Shown here: piece after piece, positions 26,255 through 32,757 of the stretch
How positions within the stretch are numbered: position 1 is the stretch's first letter
Layout: each line of letters opens with the position of its first letter
DNA from: a virus
Reading direction: 5' to 3' (one strand)
DNA length: 47,715 bases
IMG/VR virus record: IMGVR_UViG_3300022890_000034
Location: 1-47,715 of that record
Program-made: the position numbers and the translations under genes
Notes under the pieces: model-generated
What the model was told of the DNA's origin: nothing
The model's database searches: none
Seen by the model: the letters and a program-made list of their open reading frames with translations, nothing else

Positions 26255-26690
26255 TGGAAAACTCCCTTATTGAAATGTTAGAATTTTCTATTAGGAATAA
26301 AGAAAGTTCATCATAGGCTAAAGTTTGTTGAACAACTATCTCAATGATCCCTGCGTTGATTAAGGTACCGAAGCATTTGCTGCAGGGGATTACAGAGTTC
26401 ATGTAAAGGGTTGAGTTGAGGACTGATACACCTAAACGTGCTGCGTTGGAGACTGCGTTTTCCTCTGCATGTTGAGCTGGACAAAGTTCCATGTGAGTTC
26501 CTGAGGAATAGCCTAGAACTTGCCTAGGACATTTGTCTTTACAATGAGGAATGCCGCGAGGAGGGCCGTTGTAACCAGTTGAGATTATTGAGTGGTCGCG
26601 GACTAAGATTGCACCTATCTGACGTGATAGGCAAGAAGACTTGGTTGATACAGAGCAGCAGATGTCGAGGAAGTAAGAATCCCAGGTCAT
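26247..26690 (-). CDS. dCMP deaminase
   Basis: 147 residues. It has the cytidine/dCMP deaminase zinc site HAEEN (His about 86, catalytic Glu about 88) and PCSKC (about 113-117). The dCMP-specific substrate region STGYNGPPRG is at about 37-46, and a cysteine cluster follows (HCKDKCPRQ). It converts dCMP to dUMP for thymidine nucleotide supply. No thymidylate synthase is seen in this genome, so the host enzyme presumably follows. Its product pool makes uracil misincorporation likelier, which fits the glycosylase fused to the polymerase. The AAGGAGA site and one-base contact with the upstream gene place it in the replication operon. Confidence 0.9.
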   Translation of the reverse strand: MTWDSYFLDICCSVSTKSSCLSRQIGAILVRDHSIISTGYNGPPRGIPHCKDKCPRQVLGYSSGTHMELCPAQHAEENAVSNAARLGVSVLNSTLYMNSVIPCSKCFGTLINAGIIEIVVQQTLAYDELSLFLIENSNISIREFSNV

Positions 26691-26971
26691 TAGTAAACGT
26701 CTCCTTCGTTGAGGTCTAGTTTTAATTTATCATAGATGAACTGCGCATAGTGGGCAACTTTAATAATGTCCCTTAAGCTTTCTTTATTCCCTCTAACATT
26801 TGATCCTCTGCGATTGTAGTATCTTCGAATGTTAGTCCAACAATCTTCAATTGTGAAAGAATCAATTTGTTCAGCTCCTTCTTCAGAACCGTATTGTTCT
26901 AGTGTGTAGCGTTCTATATGATCAAGGACTTGATCGTTGAACCTATCCCATTGTCTTATTCTATTATACAT
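26690..26971 (-). CDS. Conserved phage protein of unknown function (HYAQ-type)
   Basis: 93 residues with a conserved-looking pattern I associate with many phages: FNDQVLDHIERYT, EDCWTNIRRYYNRRG and RDIIKVAHYAQFIYDKL. It is all-helical and acidic. It abuts the dCMP deaminase, so a nucleotide-metabolism or regulatory role is plausible but unproven. GGAGG lies seven bases before the ATG. Palindrome copy 9 ends 13 bases upstream of the start. Confidence 0.7.
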   Translation of the reverse strand: MYNRIRQWDRFNDQVLDHIERYTLEQYGSEEGAEQIDSFTIEDCWTNIRRYYNRRGSNVRGNKESLRDIIKVAHYAQFIYDKLKLDLNEGDVY

Positions 26972-26984
26972 TTAGTTCCTCCAA

Positions 26985-27009
26985 AGACCGTTTAAATTTA
27001 AAACAAACT
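26985..27009. repeat. 25-bp palindrome family, copy 9
   Basis: Half sites on the plus strand are AGACCGTT and AACAAACT. It sits between the branched element at 27007-27104 and the start of the gene at 26971, overlapping the former by three bases. Confidence 0.85.
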
Positions 27010-27104
27010 TGGCAAGCCCAGCTTTGCTCGATATTTAATAAGCGTACTATGGTAGCACGTCGAGTTGTTTTCAGCCGGTAGTCCATTGAACCATCTTGCC
27101 AAGT
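27007..27104 (-). ncRNA. Branched structured element between Tad2-like gene and next operon
   Basis: A perfect 10-bp outer stem, ACTTGGCAAG (27007-27016) with CTTGCCAAGT (27095-27104), encloses about 78 bases. Inside, on the minus strand, CGTGCTA-CCA-TAGTACG forms a 7-bp hairpin with one G-U pair. On the plus strand that pair would be A-C, which favours a minus-strand RNA. GTCGAGT (27059-27065) can also pair with ACTCGAC (27113-27119) at the stop codon of the upstream gene, interlocking with the outer stem. It lacks a T arm and a TTC loop, so it is not a canonical tRNA. It may be a terminator, processing signal or regulatory RNA. Confidence 0.55.
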
Positions 27105-27110
27105 GGTTAA

Positions 27111-27323
27111 CTACTCGACAACTCTCCATTCATTTGAGAATAGTTCAATCATAGTTTCTTTCCACGGAACTTTACCATAACTACTTTCTACATAAAGATA
27201 AGGTGCTGTCATCTTACTGTTATCATCTGGGTACTGTGATCTAATTACTACACCATCAGCCCAGAAAGCAAGCCTCATTCCTTTGCCTTTTTTAACTTCT
27301 TCAAATGCTTTTCCAAAAGTCAT
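27111..27323 (-). CDS. DUF2829 / Tad2-like candidate anti-Thoeris protein
   Basis: 70 residues matching the DUF2829 pattern along its length: MTFGKAFEEVKKGKGMRLAFW at the start, SKMTAPYLYVESSYG in the middle and VPWKETMIELFSNEWRVV at the end. DUF2829 includes Tad2, a phage protein that sequesters the cyclic ADP-ribose signal of the Thoeris defence. Whether this member binds a signal cannot be told from sequence. It stands apart from the replication genes: branched RNA elements flank it on both sides, and its site (AGGAGGA) is good. The compact size and the YLYV and PW motifs make the family call fairly secure. Confidence 0.75.
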   Translation of the reverse strand: MTFGKAFEEVKKGKGMRLAFWADGVVIRSQYPDDNSKMTAPYLYVESSYGKVPWKETMIELFSNEWRVVE

Positions 27324-27349
27324 TTTAAATCCTCCTAAATATTAGATTA

Positions 27350-27424
27350 ATGCTGGCTACTAACCCTACCAAAGGCTGGAGCAATCTATTCCAGAACTTA
27401 CATAGGTACGGCTTTCACCAGCAT
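27350..27424 (-). ncRNA. Branched element in Tad2-like gene leader
   Basis: The outer stem is ATGCTGG (27350-27356) / CCAGCAT (27418-27424). Within it CTGGA and TCCAG form a 5-bp hairpin, and CCGTACC can pair with GGTAGGG apart from one mismatch (minus-strand reading). It lies about 25 bases upstream of the Tad2-like start codon and would be in its 5' leader. Riboregulation or RNA processing is possible; no known riboswitch is recognised. Confidence 0.5.
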
Positions 27425-27430
27425 AAGTTA

Positions 27431-27511
27431 AGTGCTAACAGAAGATGTTTTCTCATCTCGGCCTGTAGTGGGATTTACAGCGGCCACCATTAACAGCACG
27501 CTGTTAGCACT
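27431..27511 (-). ncRNA. Branched element after SSB-like gene
   Basis: An 11-bp perfect outer stem AGTGCTAACAG (27431-27441) / CTGTTAGCACT (27501-27511) encloses two side hairpins: AGATG/CATCT, and GGCC-TGTA/TACA-GGCC with a 2-base bulge. The strand next to the stem also allows an alternative local hairpin TAACAGC/GCTGTTA, so two exclusive folds exist. Placed seven bases after the SSB-like stop, it may end that transcript. No T run follows on the minus strand. Confidence 0.5.
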
Positions 27512-27517
27512 AGTCAA

Positions 27518-27937
27518 CTACCTACCAGTGACGTATTTGGAGACTGTGTTTTGATCTCCGTATTCGTCTGATTTTTTCACTCCAAGAATAACCCAGCCTT
27601 CGAGGCCAATGAGATCTTCCTCCCAGTCAAACGGGCGGGAGTAGTCAAGGTCAAATGCAGTGGCGAACTTTTTGAAGTCCCTAAGTGCAGACGCGGATTG
27701 CTTAGCATCTAATTTATCACGATCTGCCAGGTCCCAAAAGAATCCGGAGAACTCAGTGACCAAGGGATCAACAGGAACGTCGAAGACTGGACTATACCAT
27801 TGACAGTCGTTTTTGTCACTAACTCCGCCTCTGACGCCGACGATTCTGGCTTTTACTTCACTTCCACGCGGAAGGATTTTAGGCTCTGGTGCATCTTTTA
27901 TCTCTTGTTCCATTTCACTGTAGTCTGCTATTGCCAT
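27518..27937 (-). CDS. Single-strand DNA-binding-like protein (recombination module)
   Basis: 139 residues: a beta-barrel-like order (LPRGSEVKARIVGVRGGVSD; WYSPVFDVPVDP; EFSGFFWDL) and a C-terminal strand pair ending GWVILGVKKSDEYGDQN. This resembles the DUF669/SSB-type proteins that phages keep beside Sak4-like recombinases. It is adjacent to exactly such a gene (27997). The acidic C-terminal tail usual in bacterial SSB is missing. TAAGGAG precedes ATG 27937. Confidence 0.55.
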   Translation of the reverse strand: MAIADYSEMEQEIKDAPEPKILPRGSEVKARIVGVRGGVSDKNDCQWYSPVFDVPVDPLVTEFSGFFWDLADRDKLDAKQSASALRDFKKFATAFDLDYSRPFDWEEDLIGLEGWVILGVKKSDEYGDQNTVSKYVTGR

Positions 27938-27996
27938 CTTTAAATCTCCTTAAAATAAACTACGTTTGAAGTTAACTTCCCTTTTCCTCTGCCGTT

Positions 27997-28839
27997 TTAA
28001 GATTCATCACCTCCTTTGAAATTTAGTGGTGGTTTGTCTTTCCAATCAAGGCCAGCTTTTTTAAGTAACTTTTTAATATCAGGGTCTTCGATTGCAGATA
28101 GTTTGCCGTTTCCTTTAAGGCGTGATCTGGCGATGTAGGTGCCAAGGGAGTCAATTAACATCTCACGTTTTGGAGTTCGTCCGCGTCCGTCCTTGCCAGT
28201 TAGCACATAGATTTCGTCGAATAAAAGTGGAATGGTAACTACAGCTTGTCCAGTTGTCAGGAAACGGTAGTTTACTTCTTCCCTAACTACTCCTGATTTA
28301 GTGTCTATGCTAATTACCTTGCGATTTTCCTTCAAGTGCCCAGTTAGGATAAAGTCACATGGAAGCCGCATTAGTTTCTTAATGTAATTAGTCATGTGAA
28401 TTTTCTGTGGCATGTAGTCATGACGGTGCTGAGGTGATTCACCAGCGCGGCCCTTGGCTGCGAGGCCATAAGACATAACCGCGTCAGCCCAGGTGGTTGC
28501 AGAATCAAGACAATAAGTGCCGAACTTTTCAAAGTAACCTATTGTAAATCTAATGTCAGTGGCTTTCATCCACTTGGCGAATTTGTCAGGTGAGAACGGA
28601 TCGTCTGCCTCCCATTGAGTGTCAGCTACTATATCGCCGCGCTTAATTTCATTGAGGAGTCCTTTAGTTCCTCCTGGATCGAAGGAGTCAATGTGAATAG
28701 GCTTACGTGCAGTTTTGAGTAACCAGGTTTTGCCTGAGTTTGTTTCCCCAGTAACTAATGCACTGTAGCGTTTTTGCAGTGGGTCACCTTCATAGTATTC
28801 TTTGACTTTTTCAAGTTCATTAATATAGTCATATGCCAT
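27997..28839 (-). CDS. Sak4-like RecA-fold ATPase
   Basis: 280 residues from ATG 28839. That codon follows AAGGGGAATAAGA and lies inside the end of the upstream small gene; an ATG 30 bases earlier has no site. Walker A is VTGETNSGKTW (about residues 29-39) and Walker B-like FGTYCLDSATTW is near 95. A polar strand (CDFILTGHLKENR) matches the sensor/ATP motif of AAA_24/Sak4 proteins. These promote single-strand annealing. With the SSB-like and Cas4-like neighbours it forms a phage recombination set. Confidence 0.8.
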   Translation of the reverse strand: MAYDYINELEKVKEYYEGDPLQKRYSALVTGETNSGKTWLLKTARKPIHIDSFDPGGTKGLLNEIKRGDIVADTQWEADDPFSPDKFAKWMKATDIRFTIGYFEKFGTYCLDSATTWADAVMSYGLAAKGRAGESPQHRHDYMPQKIHMTNYIKKLMRLPCDFILTGHLKENRKVISIDTKSGVVREEVNYRFLTTGQAVVTIPLLFDEIYVLTGKDGRGRTPKREMLIDSLGTYIARSRLKGNGKLSAIEDPDIKKLLKKAGLDWKDKPPLNFKGGDES

Positions 28840-28996
28840 TCTTATTCCCCTTATCCTCACATGAGTCACATGGGAGATGAATTGAGCTGGTTTTGTTTTC
28901 TAGTTCTTCGTCACTTAGCAAACGATAGGCTTTTTCAAGCACAGGTAAGATTTGCTTTAGTTTGATTAGGAGTTTTTCTAATTCAATTTTAGTCAT
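28829..28996 (-). CDS. 55-residue helical protein with CxxC
   Basis: The frame runs from ATG 28996 to TGA 28829, begins MTKIELEKLLIKLKQILPVL and ends with a PCDSCEDKG motif. It overlaps the Sak4-like start by 11 bases and starts right after the gap from the nuclease gene, filling an otherwise empty interval. A leucine-rich amphipathic helix plus a single zinc-type CxxC suggest a small adaptor. Function unknown. Confidence 0.6.
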   Translation of the reverse strand: MTKIELEKLLIKLKQILPVLEKAYRLLSDEELENKTSSIHLPCDSCEDKGNKNGI

Positions 28997-29998
28997 TTAA
29001 ACTCCCCACGTTAAGTTCATTTTGTTTGTAGTCTCCATTGCACTTGGGTCCCAGAACTCGCGTTTGAAACCTAGAGGAACAACTTGACACCGTTGGAGAG
29101 GGTTGGTCCAGCTTAGGCAGAAGTCATGGTAAGGACAGCCTCGGTAGTCAGTGCATGATTTAGGGTTCATATGAAAGGATTGGAGGACTGAGTGAGAGTC
29201 AGAACAACTCATTAAACGGTTCATGTCCCTATCTAGGTCGTCTAAAACATCTAAAACATTCCAAAGCCAGACGTTCATCTGCTCAGGAGTTTTAAATGCA
29301 GGAACTCGTCTAAGCGTAGCGTGGTTTCCAGCAGGCCGGTTTGCAGAGCCGCGTTTTAGGTGTGCAAATCCACAGCCGCAGAATTCTATACCTAAAATCT
29401 GATCCATAGGAAATAAGCAATATAGGCAGTGAGTGTAAGTTCCGTTCTGGAGTCCAAGATGAAACTGCTCTGCCCATTGGTAGCCGTTTATGTAGCGTTC
29501 ACTTGTAGTCTTATGATCCCATGAGAAGATCATTCCATCTTCCTTGCGCCGCATTATAGAGTCCATTCGATAGTAGAGAACTTGAGTATCGGAGACAGGA
29601 ACCGTTCCTGAGATTTCAGTCATCTTGCACCCGTCTATCTCAACAACTTCATTCTCCACCAAGTCAAGTGACTTTTCCTCTTTAAATTTAATCAGCGCAG
29701 TTACTACGCCTAATGGGTCTTTTGGTGTATAGATGTTGTCTGTCTCAGGATCAAAGACTTCTCGATATTTAGTAATGAACTTCTCATAAGCTCCTGCTAC
29801 ATCATCGTAGCCGTTTAGGAGTTGATATTCCCTAGCCTCATGCCAGCAAGTGCCGAAGTGAAGATCATGTGCAGGCATGTCGAGTTTCCAACCTAAAATG
29901 TGGGAGAAGAAATACATTCTAGGGCAAGCCATGTAATCGGTTAGTTTGGACGAGTCACGAATGTGCCAGGTTGGGTCTTCTACAATTGGTAAAGTCAT
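28997..29998 (-). CDS. Cas4/RecB-like PD-(D/E)XK exonuclease
   Basis: 333 residues. It opens with the RecB/Cas4 motif KLTDYMACPRMYFF (residues 17-30) and H in GTCWHEAREY (about 52). The core acids are D in YRMDSIM (about 148) and D-x-K in FSWDHKTTS (about 160-168). The C-terminal cysteines (SCTDYRGCPYHDFC, about 290-304) with the early cysteine would hold a 4Fe-4S cluster as in Cas4. It likely resects DNA ends for the adjacent Sak4-like annealing protein, not CRISPR adaptation; no array is present. Confidence 0.8.
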   Translation of the reverse strand: MTLPIVEDPTWHIRDSSKLTDYMACPRMYFFSHILGWKLDMPAHDLHFGTCWHEAREYQLLNGYDDVAGAYEKFITKYREVFDPETDNIYTPKDPLGVVTALIKFKEEKSLDLVENEVVEIDGCKMTEISGTVPVSDTQVLYYRMDSIMRRKEDGMIFSWDHKTTSERYINGYQWAEQFHLGLQNGTYTHCLYCLFPMDQILGIEFCGCGFAHLKRGSANRPAGNHATLRRVPAFKTPEQMNVWLWNVLDVLDDLDRDMNRLMSCSDSHSVLQSFHMNPKSCTDYRGCPYHDFCLSWTNPLQRCQVVPLGFKREFWDPSAMETTNKMNLTWGV

Positions 29999-30004
29999 CT
30001 TATC

Positions 30005-30181
30005 TCACTTTCGTAGTAGATGTTGGTCGAGAAGTTCTTGGGTCATCTTTAGGATGCGTTCTTGAGTTTCCATAAAGGCTTCGGTTAGGTTGTTAGTTTC
30101 TCCAATAATTGTTCTGCGCTTTACTAGGTTATTAAGTGATTCTTTTCTCCACCTTTTCAAAGTTCTTTCTGTGATTGGCAT
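30005..30181 (-). CDS. 58-residue basic helical protein
   Basis: ATG 30181 to TGA 30005, MPITERTLKRWRKESLNNLV and onward to LLDQHLLRK. The N-terminal TERTLKRWR resembles the recognition part of a helix-turn-helix, followed by a long helix with heptad leucines. It overlaps the upstream gene by 25 bases and ends seven bases before the nuclease start. That packing supports it as a real gene. A small transcription or recombination accessory factor is a guess. Confidence 0.55.
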   Translation of the reverse strand: MPITERTLKRWRKESLNNLVKRRTIIGETNNLTEAFMETQERILKMTQELLDQHLLRK

Positions 30182-30384
30182 AGTTTAATTACCTCCTCTG
30201 TTTTAGATTCTTTTTCAAAAATTATTAATCCTTGTAATACATTAGGTTCAAGATAAATTCTATCAGTTGGTTCACTGTGACTATTTGCATGAAGCCATAT
30301 TCCGAAGCCGTCGAAGATAGCATAGACTCCATCGCCAAGATAAGATGCTGGTCTTTTAAATTCACCATAAGTTATTATTTCCAC
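30157..30384 (-). CDS. 75-residue hypothetical protein, GTG start
   Basis: GGAGGT lies seven bases before a GTG at 30384; no ATG fits. The product has four short strands (YGEFKRPASYLGDGVYAIFD; GIWLHANSHSEP) and a C-terminal helix. It is not recognised. It lies in a run of small genes overlapping by a few bases. Confidence 0.6.
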   Translation of the reverse strand: MEIITYGEFKRPASYLGDGVYAIFDGFGIWLHANSHSEPTDRIYLEPNVLQGLIIFEKESKTEEVIKLCQSQKEL

Positions 30385-30395
30385 TTATTACCTCC

Positions 30396-30692
30396 CTAGA
30401 ATACATGATTTCTCTCAATGTAGTCTCCATTTTTGTACAGCAGTAAATTAAGTCCTCCGTGTAAGTGTGAGAAGATTGCACAGGCTAAAGAGTTCATTAC
30501 GTTAAGGGCGCAGGGAACTATATAATCGCCCTTGGAAGAATTCTTTAAGATACTAAAGAACGTCCTGTGCATGTTGTTAGTTGAATAGCGATTCATAGGA
30601 CCTTCGCTGAGAAATATCACATTCCCAAAGTCCTTTGCCGCGCTAAAATCATGAGATGATTTGTTTACAATGTAGACGTTAGCCTTGTCCAT
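30396..30692 (-). CDS. Hypothetical phage protein with MNRYSTNNMHR motif
   Basis: 98 residues from ATG 30692, which has CGAGGACC ahead; a TTG 24 bases further up is possible but weak. The motif EGPMNRYSTNNMHRTFFSIL and a later region (NSLACAIFSHLHGGLNLLLY) are of a type I have seen in phage proteins of unknown function. The fold looks alpha/beta. It follows a zinc-ribbon protein gene and is separated by only 13 bases. Confidence 0.6.
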   Translation of the reverse strand: MDKANVYIVNKSSHDFSAAKDFGNVIFLSEGPMNRYSTNNMHRTFFSILKNSSKGDYIVPCALNVMNSLACAIFSHLHGGLNLLLYKNGDYIERNHVF

Positions 30693-30705
30693 TAGGTCCT
30701 CGTTG

Positions 30706-31059
30706 TTAGTCTTCAATTAAGTCATTTACTGGAGTTGTGTTTGACATACCTTTTAAATTGTGTAGTAACGAATCAGGTGCGGTTGACTTTACTTGTTCAG
30801 TTGGTCTTCGGTCACGTAGGTCTAGGTCTTTGTTAGGTAGACGCTTTGGTGACAGTTCGTTTAATTTTTTTACAAACTTATTCTTATCCTCAGATGGTTG
30901 GAATGTAGGGACTTCCAACGGAGTTATGTCGAACTCCACTGGTTCATCTGTACATTCGTGAGGAGAGATTAAGTCTATAATGCGTCCATGAGTAGGGATT
31001 GCTTTCTTGAATACTTCTAGGCGTTTCCCACAGTTGGCGCAGAAAGTTAATTTAGACAT
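30706..31059 (-). CDS. Zinc-finger protein of unknown function
   Basis: 117 residues. The first 12 hold FCANCGKRLE, a CxxC half of a zinc ribbon, and a further HEC lies near residue 36. The remainder is disordered and charged (SEDKNKFVKKLNELSPKRLP). A palindrome-like sequence (30854-30878) lies within the gene. The start has an AAGGAG site and overlaps the HIRAN gene stop by eight bases. Confidence 0.6.
   Translation of the reverse strand: MSKLTFCANCGKRLEVFKKAIPTHGRIIDLISPHECTDEPVEFDITPLEVPTFQPSEDKNKFVKKLNELSPKRLPNKDLDLRDRRPTEQVKSTAPDSLLHNLKGMSNTTPVNDLIED
30854..30878. repeat. 25-bp palindrome family, copy 19 (intragenic, degenerate)
   Basis: Half sites AGTTCGTT and TACAAACT fit the consensus except for one base, with exact 9-base spacing. 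It lies in the coding sequence for FVKKLNEL. An identical half (AGTTTGTA on the minus strand) occurs in copy 3, which supports kinship over chance. Confidence 0.5.
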
Positions 31060-31375
31060 CTTCTTCTAACTCCTTAATTTCCACTTTGAATATTTCCCAA
31101 GTTTTTGCGTTAGGTGCAAATCCAGTAAGTGTGCATTCAAGTTCAATTCCGACCTCTAACAATGCAGAAACTTCAGACGAGAATTTCTTCGGCACGTAGC
31201 CTATGAATCCTGCCTTGTCTCCGTTGTCGAAGTAGATTTTAATTGCATTAGGATCGAACTTGTTCTCAGGCTCAGGGATTAGTTGAAGTGTGTTTCCTTC
31301 AGACATTGAGTTTAGGACATTCTTGTATTCATGGAACTTCACACCTGCTACGAAAAATTCTCTTTTATCAGACAT
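31052..31375 (-). CDS. Stand-alone HIRAN domain protein
   Basis: 107 residues covering a whole HIRAN domain: FFVAGVKFHEYKNVLN at the start, LIPEPENKFDPNAIKIYFDNG in the middle (residues 32-52) and GFIGYVPKKFSSEV. HIRAN domains bind 3' ends of single-stranded DNA and are usually fused to helicases; here it is alone. It is placed between the DNA ligase group and a zinc-ribbon gene, consistent with repair of phage DNA ends. GAGGAGG precedes the ATG. Confidence 0.75.
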   Translation of the reverse strand: MSDKREFFVAGVKFHEYKNVLNSMSEGNTLQLIPEPENKFDPNAIKIYFDNGDKAGFIGYVPKKFSSEVSALLEVGIELECTLTGFAPNAKTWEIFKVEIKELEEDV

Positions 31376-31520
31376 TCTTTTTCCTCCTCTTCATTGTCAA
31401 GATATTTCTTACTATTGCTTTGCAACTCTTGCATAAGTAAGTTCCTGCACTTGTTTTGCCGGACTTCCATAGGTCAGGTTGGCAGAAGTTACAAGACCTA
31501 ATTGAGATTGGTTTAGTCAT
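31368..31520 (-). CDS. 50-residue zinc-ribbon protein
   Basis: ATG 31520 overlaps the ligase stop (ATGAC-TAA) and the TGA at 31368 overlaps the HIRAN start. The product begins MTKPISIRSCNFCQPDLW and has CNFC (10-13) and CKSC (30-33), a four-cysteine zinc ribbon, then a basic tail (MKRRKKNV). The double overlap and the cysteine pattern make a chance frame unlikely. It probably binds nucleic acid or a replication protein. Confidence 0.75.
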   Translation of the reverse strand: MTKPISIRSCNFCQPDLWKSGKTSAGTYLCKSCKAIVRNILTMKRRKKNV

Positions 31521-32361
31521 CTTCGATTACCTCTATGTTAAAAGTCCCTTTGGGAATTTTCTTATCAGTTAAGTGTTGGTAGTGAACTATTGCACGGAAG
31601 TTGTGGAGACTTTCCCTGATCTTCCAAAGCCTAGCTTTTTCCTCAAAGTCTAATCCAGCACTTACGTTGAACAAGTCACCGCTTTGAGAAGACATTGTTA
31701 AGGCACCTATGCGGCCTTTAGGAACTCCGTCCTTAGAAACTTCCTCGACCCAACCTACTATGGCATATTCATCTTGTTTCTTAGGTTTAAATTTCATGAC
31801 GAAAGTAGAGCGTTTCTTTTCATAAGGTGCATTTGCGTGCCTTATGATTATTCCTTCGTAGCCGAGTTTAATTACTTGATCAAAAGTTCTTTTTACATCA
31901 TCTAGTGATTCGCAGATCCAGAATGGTGAGACAACTAACCAAGGACTAAGCCCGCGTAGTTGCTCAATAATTAAGTTTCTGCGCATTTGAGGTTGGTCGT
32001 TGACTACGTCGAAGATGTGAAATTGAATCTTTTTATGCTCAGGATGAATGTTTACGGTTCTTGAAGTTATGGAAAGTATTTCCTCAAAACTCATTCCGTG
32101 ACAGTAAAGTTCTCCGTCTAGTTCTGCAGTGATTCCTCTAAGTGCTTCGTTAAGGTGAGGAACACTATAGACTACGTTTTCCTCAGAACTTAACAACATA
32201 ACTTCATTACCTTTAAGTCCTGTGGTAATAGGTATGCTTCTGCACCTAACTCCATCATACTTGGGCTGCACTATGTAAGGCGGAGACCACTTAGCTAACC
32301 TTTTCTCTTCAAACGGATAGCATTTTTGTATCCCCTTCCACCTCTGCCATTTACCTGCCAT
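31513..32361 (-). CDS. ATP-dependent DNA ligase
   Basis: 282 residues from ATG 32361, which overlaps the preceding stop; a start 36 bases further upstream would overlap more and lacks a site. Ligase motif I is QPKYDGVRC with Lys near residue 33. Motif III is IFDVV (about 118-122), motif IV EGIIIR (about 168-173) and motif V KFKPKK (about 190). It seals nicks left by the polymerase and repair enzymes. It is shorter than T7 ligase (359) and has only a brief OB-fold part. Confidence 0.9.
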   Translation of the reverse strand: MAGKWQRWKGIQKCYPFEEKRLAKWSPPYIVQPKYDGVRCRSIPITTGLKGNEVMLLSSEENVVYSVPHLNEALRGITAELDGELYCHGMSFEEILSITSRTVNIHPEHKKIQFHIFDVVNDQPQMRRNLIIEQLRGLSPWLVVSPFWICESLDDVKRTFDQVIKLGYEGIIIRHANAPYEKKRSTFVMKFKPKKQDEYAIVGWVEEVSKDGVPKGRIGALTMSSQSGDLFNVSAGLDFEEKARLWKIRESLHNFRAIVHYQHLTDKKIPKGTFNIEVIEDD

Positions 32362-32596
32362 AGCCTTTTTCCTTTCTATAAGAATTGTAGGCTTCAATGA
32401 CTGAGTTTTTAAACTTAATCAAATCAAATTCGTTGGATAGGTAAAGAGTGATTTCTGGACAGTTTATGTTTGAACTGTAGAGTGAGATATTAATTGGCCA
32501 GTCGTCTTTGTCAACTCGGAGATTACTAGAATGTCTGATTTTAAACTTAGGACCTTTTCCTTTCTCGCAGAAGAAACTTGCTGAGTTAAATTCCAT
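32351..32596 (-). CDS. 81-residue hypothetical protein before ligase
   Basis: Mixed alpha/beta: FKIRHSSNLRVDKDDWPINISLY then a C-terminal helix (FDLIKFKNSVIEAYNSYR). It is not recognised, though small genes of this kind commonly lie beside phage ligases. An AAAGGA site precedes it and palindrome copy 10 ends 16 bases upstream. It is the first gene after a strong terminator, so it heads its transcription unit. Confidence 0.6.
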   Translation of the reverse strand: MEFNSASFFCEKGKGPKFKIRHSSNLRVDKDDWPINISLYSSNINCPEITLYLSNEFDLIKFKNSVIEAYNSYRKEKGYGR

Positions 32597-32612
32597 CTTA
32601 TAATCCTTTCGT

Positions 32613-32637
32613 AGTTTGTTTAATAATTTAACGGACT
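32613..32637. repeat. 25-bp palindrome family, copy 10
   Basis: Half sites are AGTTTGTT and AACGGACT on the plus strand. It lies between the terminator (32673-32731) and the start at 32596, that is, at the head of a new leftward unit. Confidence 0.85.
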
Positions 32638-32672
32638 TTTAATCAATTCTAAGATGTACATTTTAAGGAGTT

Positions 32673-32731
32673 AAAAAATTGCCCTGGTTAGTGGCGCTTG
32701 ACAACTTCATCCTTTGCACCAACCAGGACAA
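32673..32731 (-). terminator. Rho-independent terminator with long two-part stem
   Basis: Minus-strand 11-bp outer stem 32721-32731 / 32679-32689 (one G-U pair) continues into GGTGC/GCGCC, then an 18-base loop. It is followed on the minus strand by six T's (complement of 32673-32678). It ends the transcript of the gene at 32758. The G-U pairs would be A-C mismatches on the plus strand, confirming direction. Confidence 0.75.
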
Positions 32732-32757
32732 CCCGAGCAGGAGGTTAGATGAATCTT

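Noticed and set aside
27007-27104. tRNA gene (acceptor-like stem and a CTGAAAA loop resembling a Phe anticodon)
   Set aside because: The anticodon stem does not pair, and there is no T arm or TTC loop before the 3' stem. Kept as an unclassified structured element.
27951-28005. Palindrome-like sequence and a CCGTTTTAA half site after the SSB-like gene
   Set aside because: Only one half site matches and no partner lies at the required distance.
28997-29998. CRISPR-linked Cas4
   Set aside because: There are no repeat-spacer arrays or other cas genes; neighbours are recombination genes.
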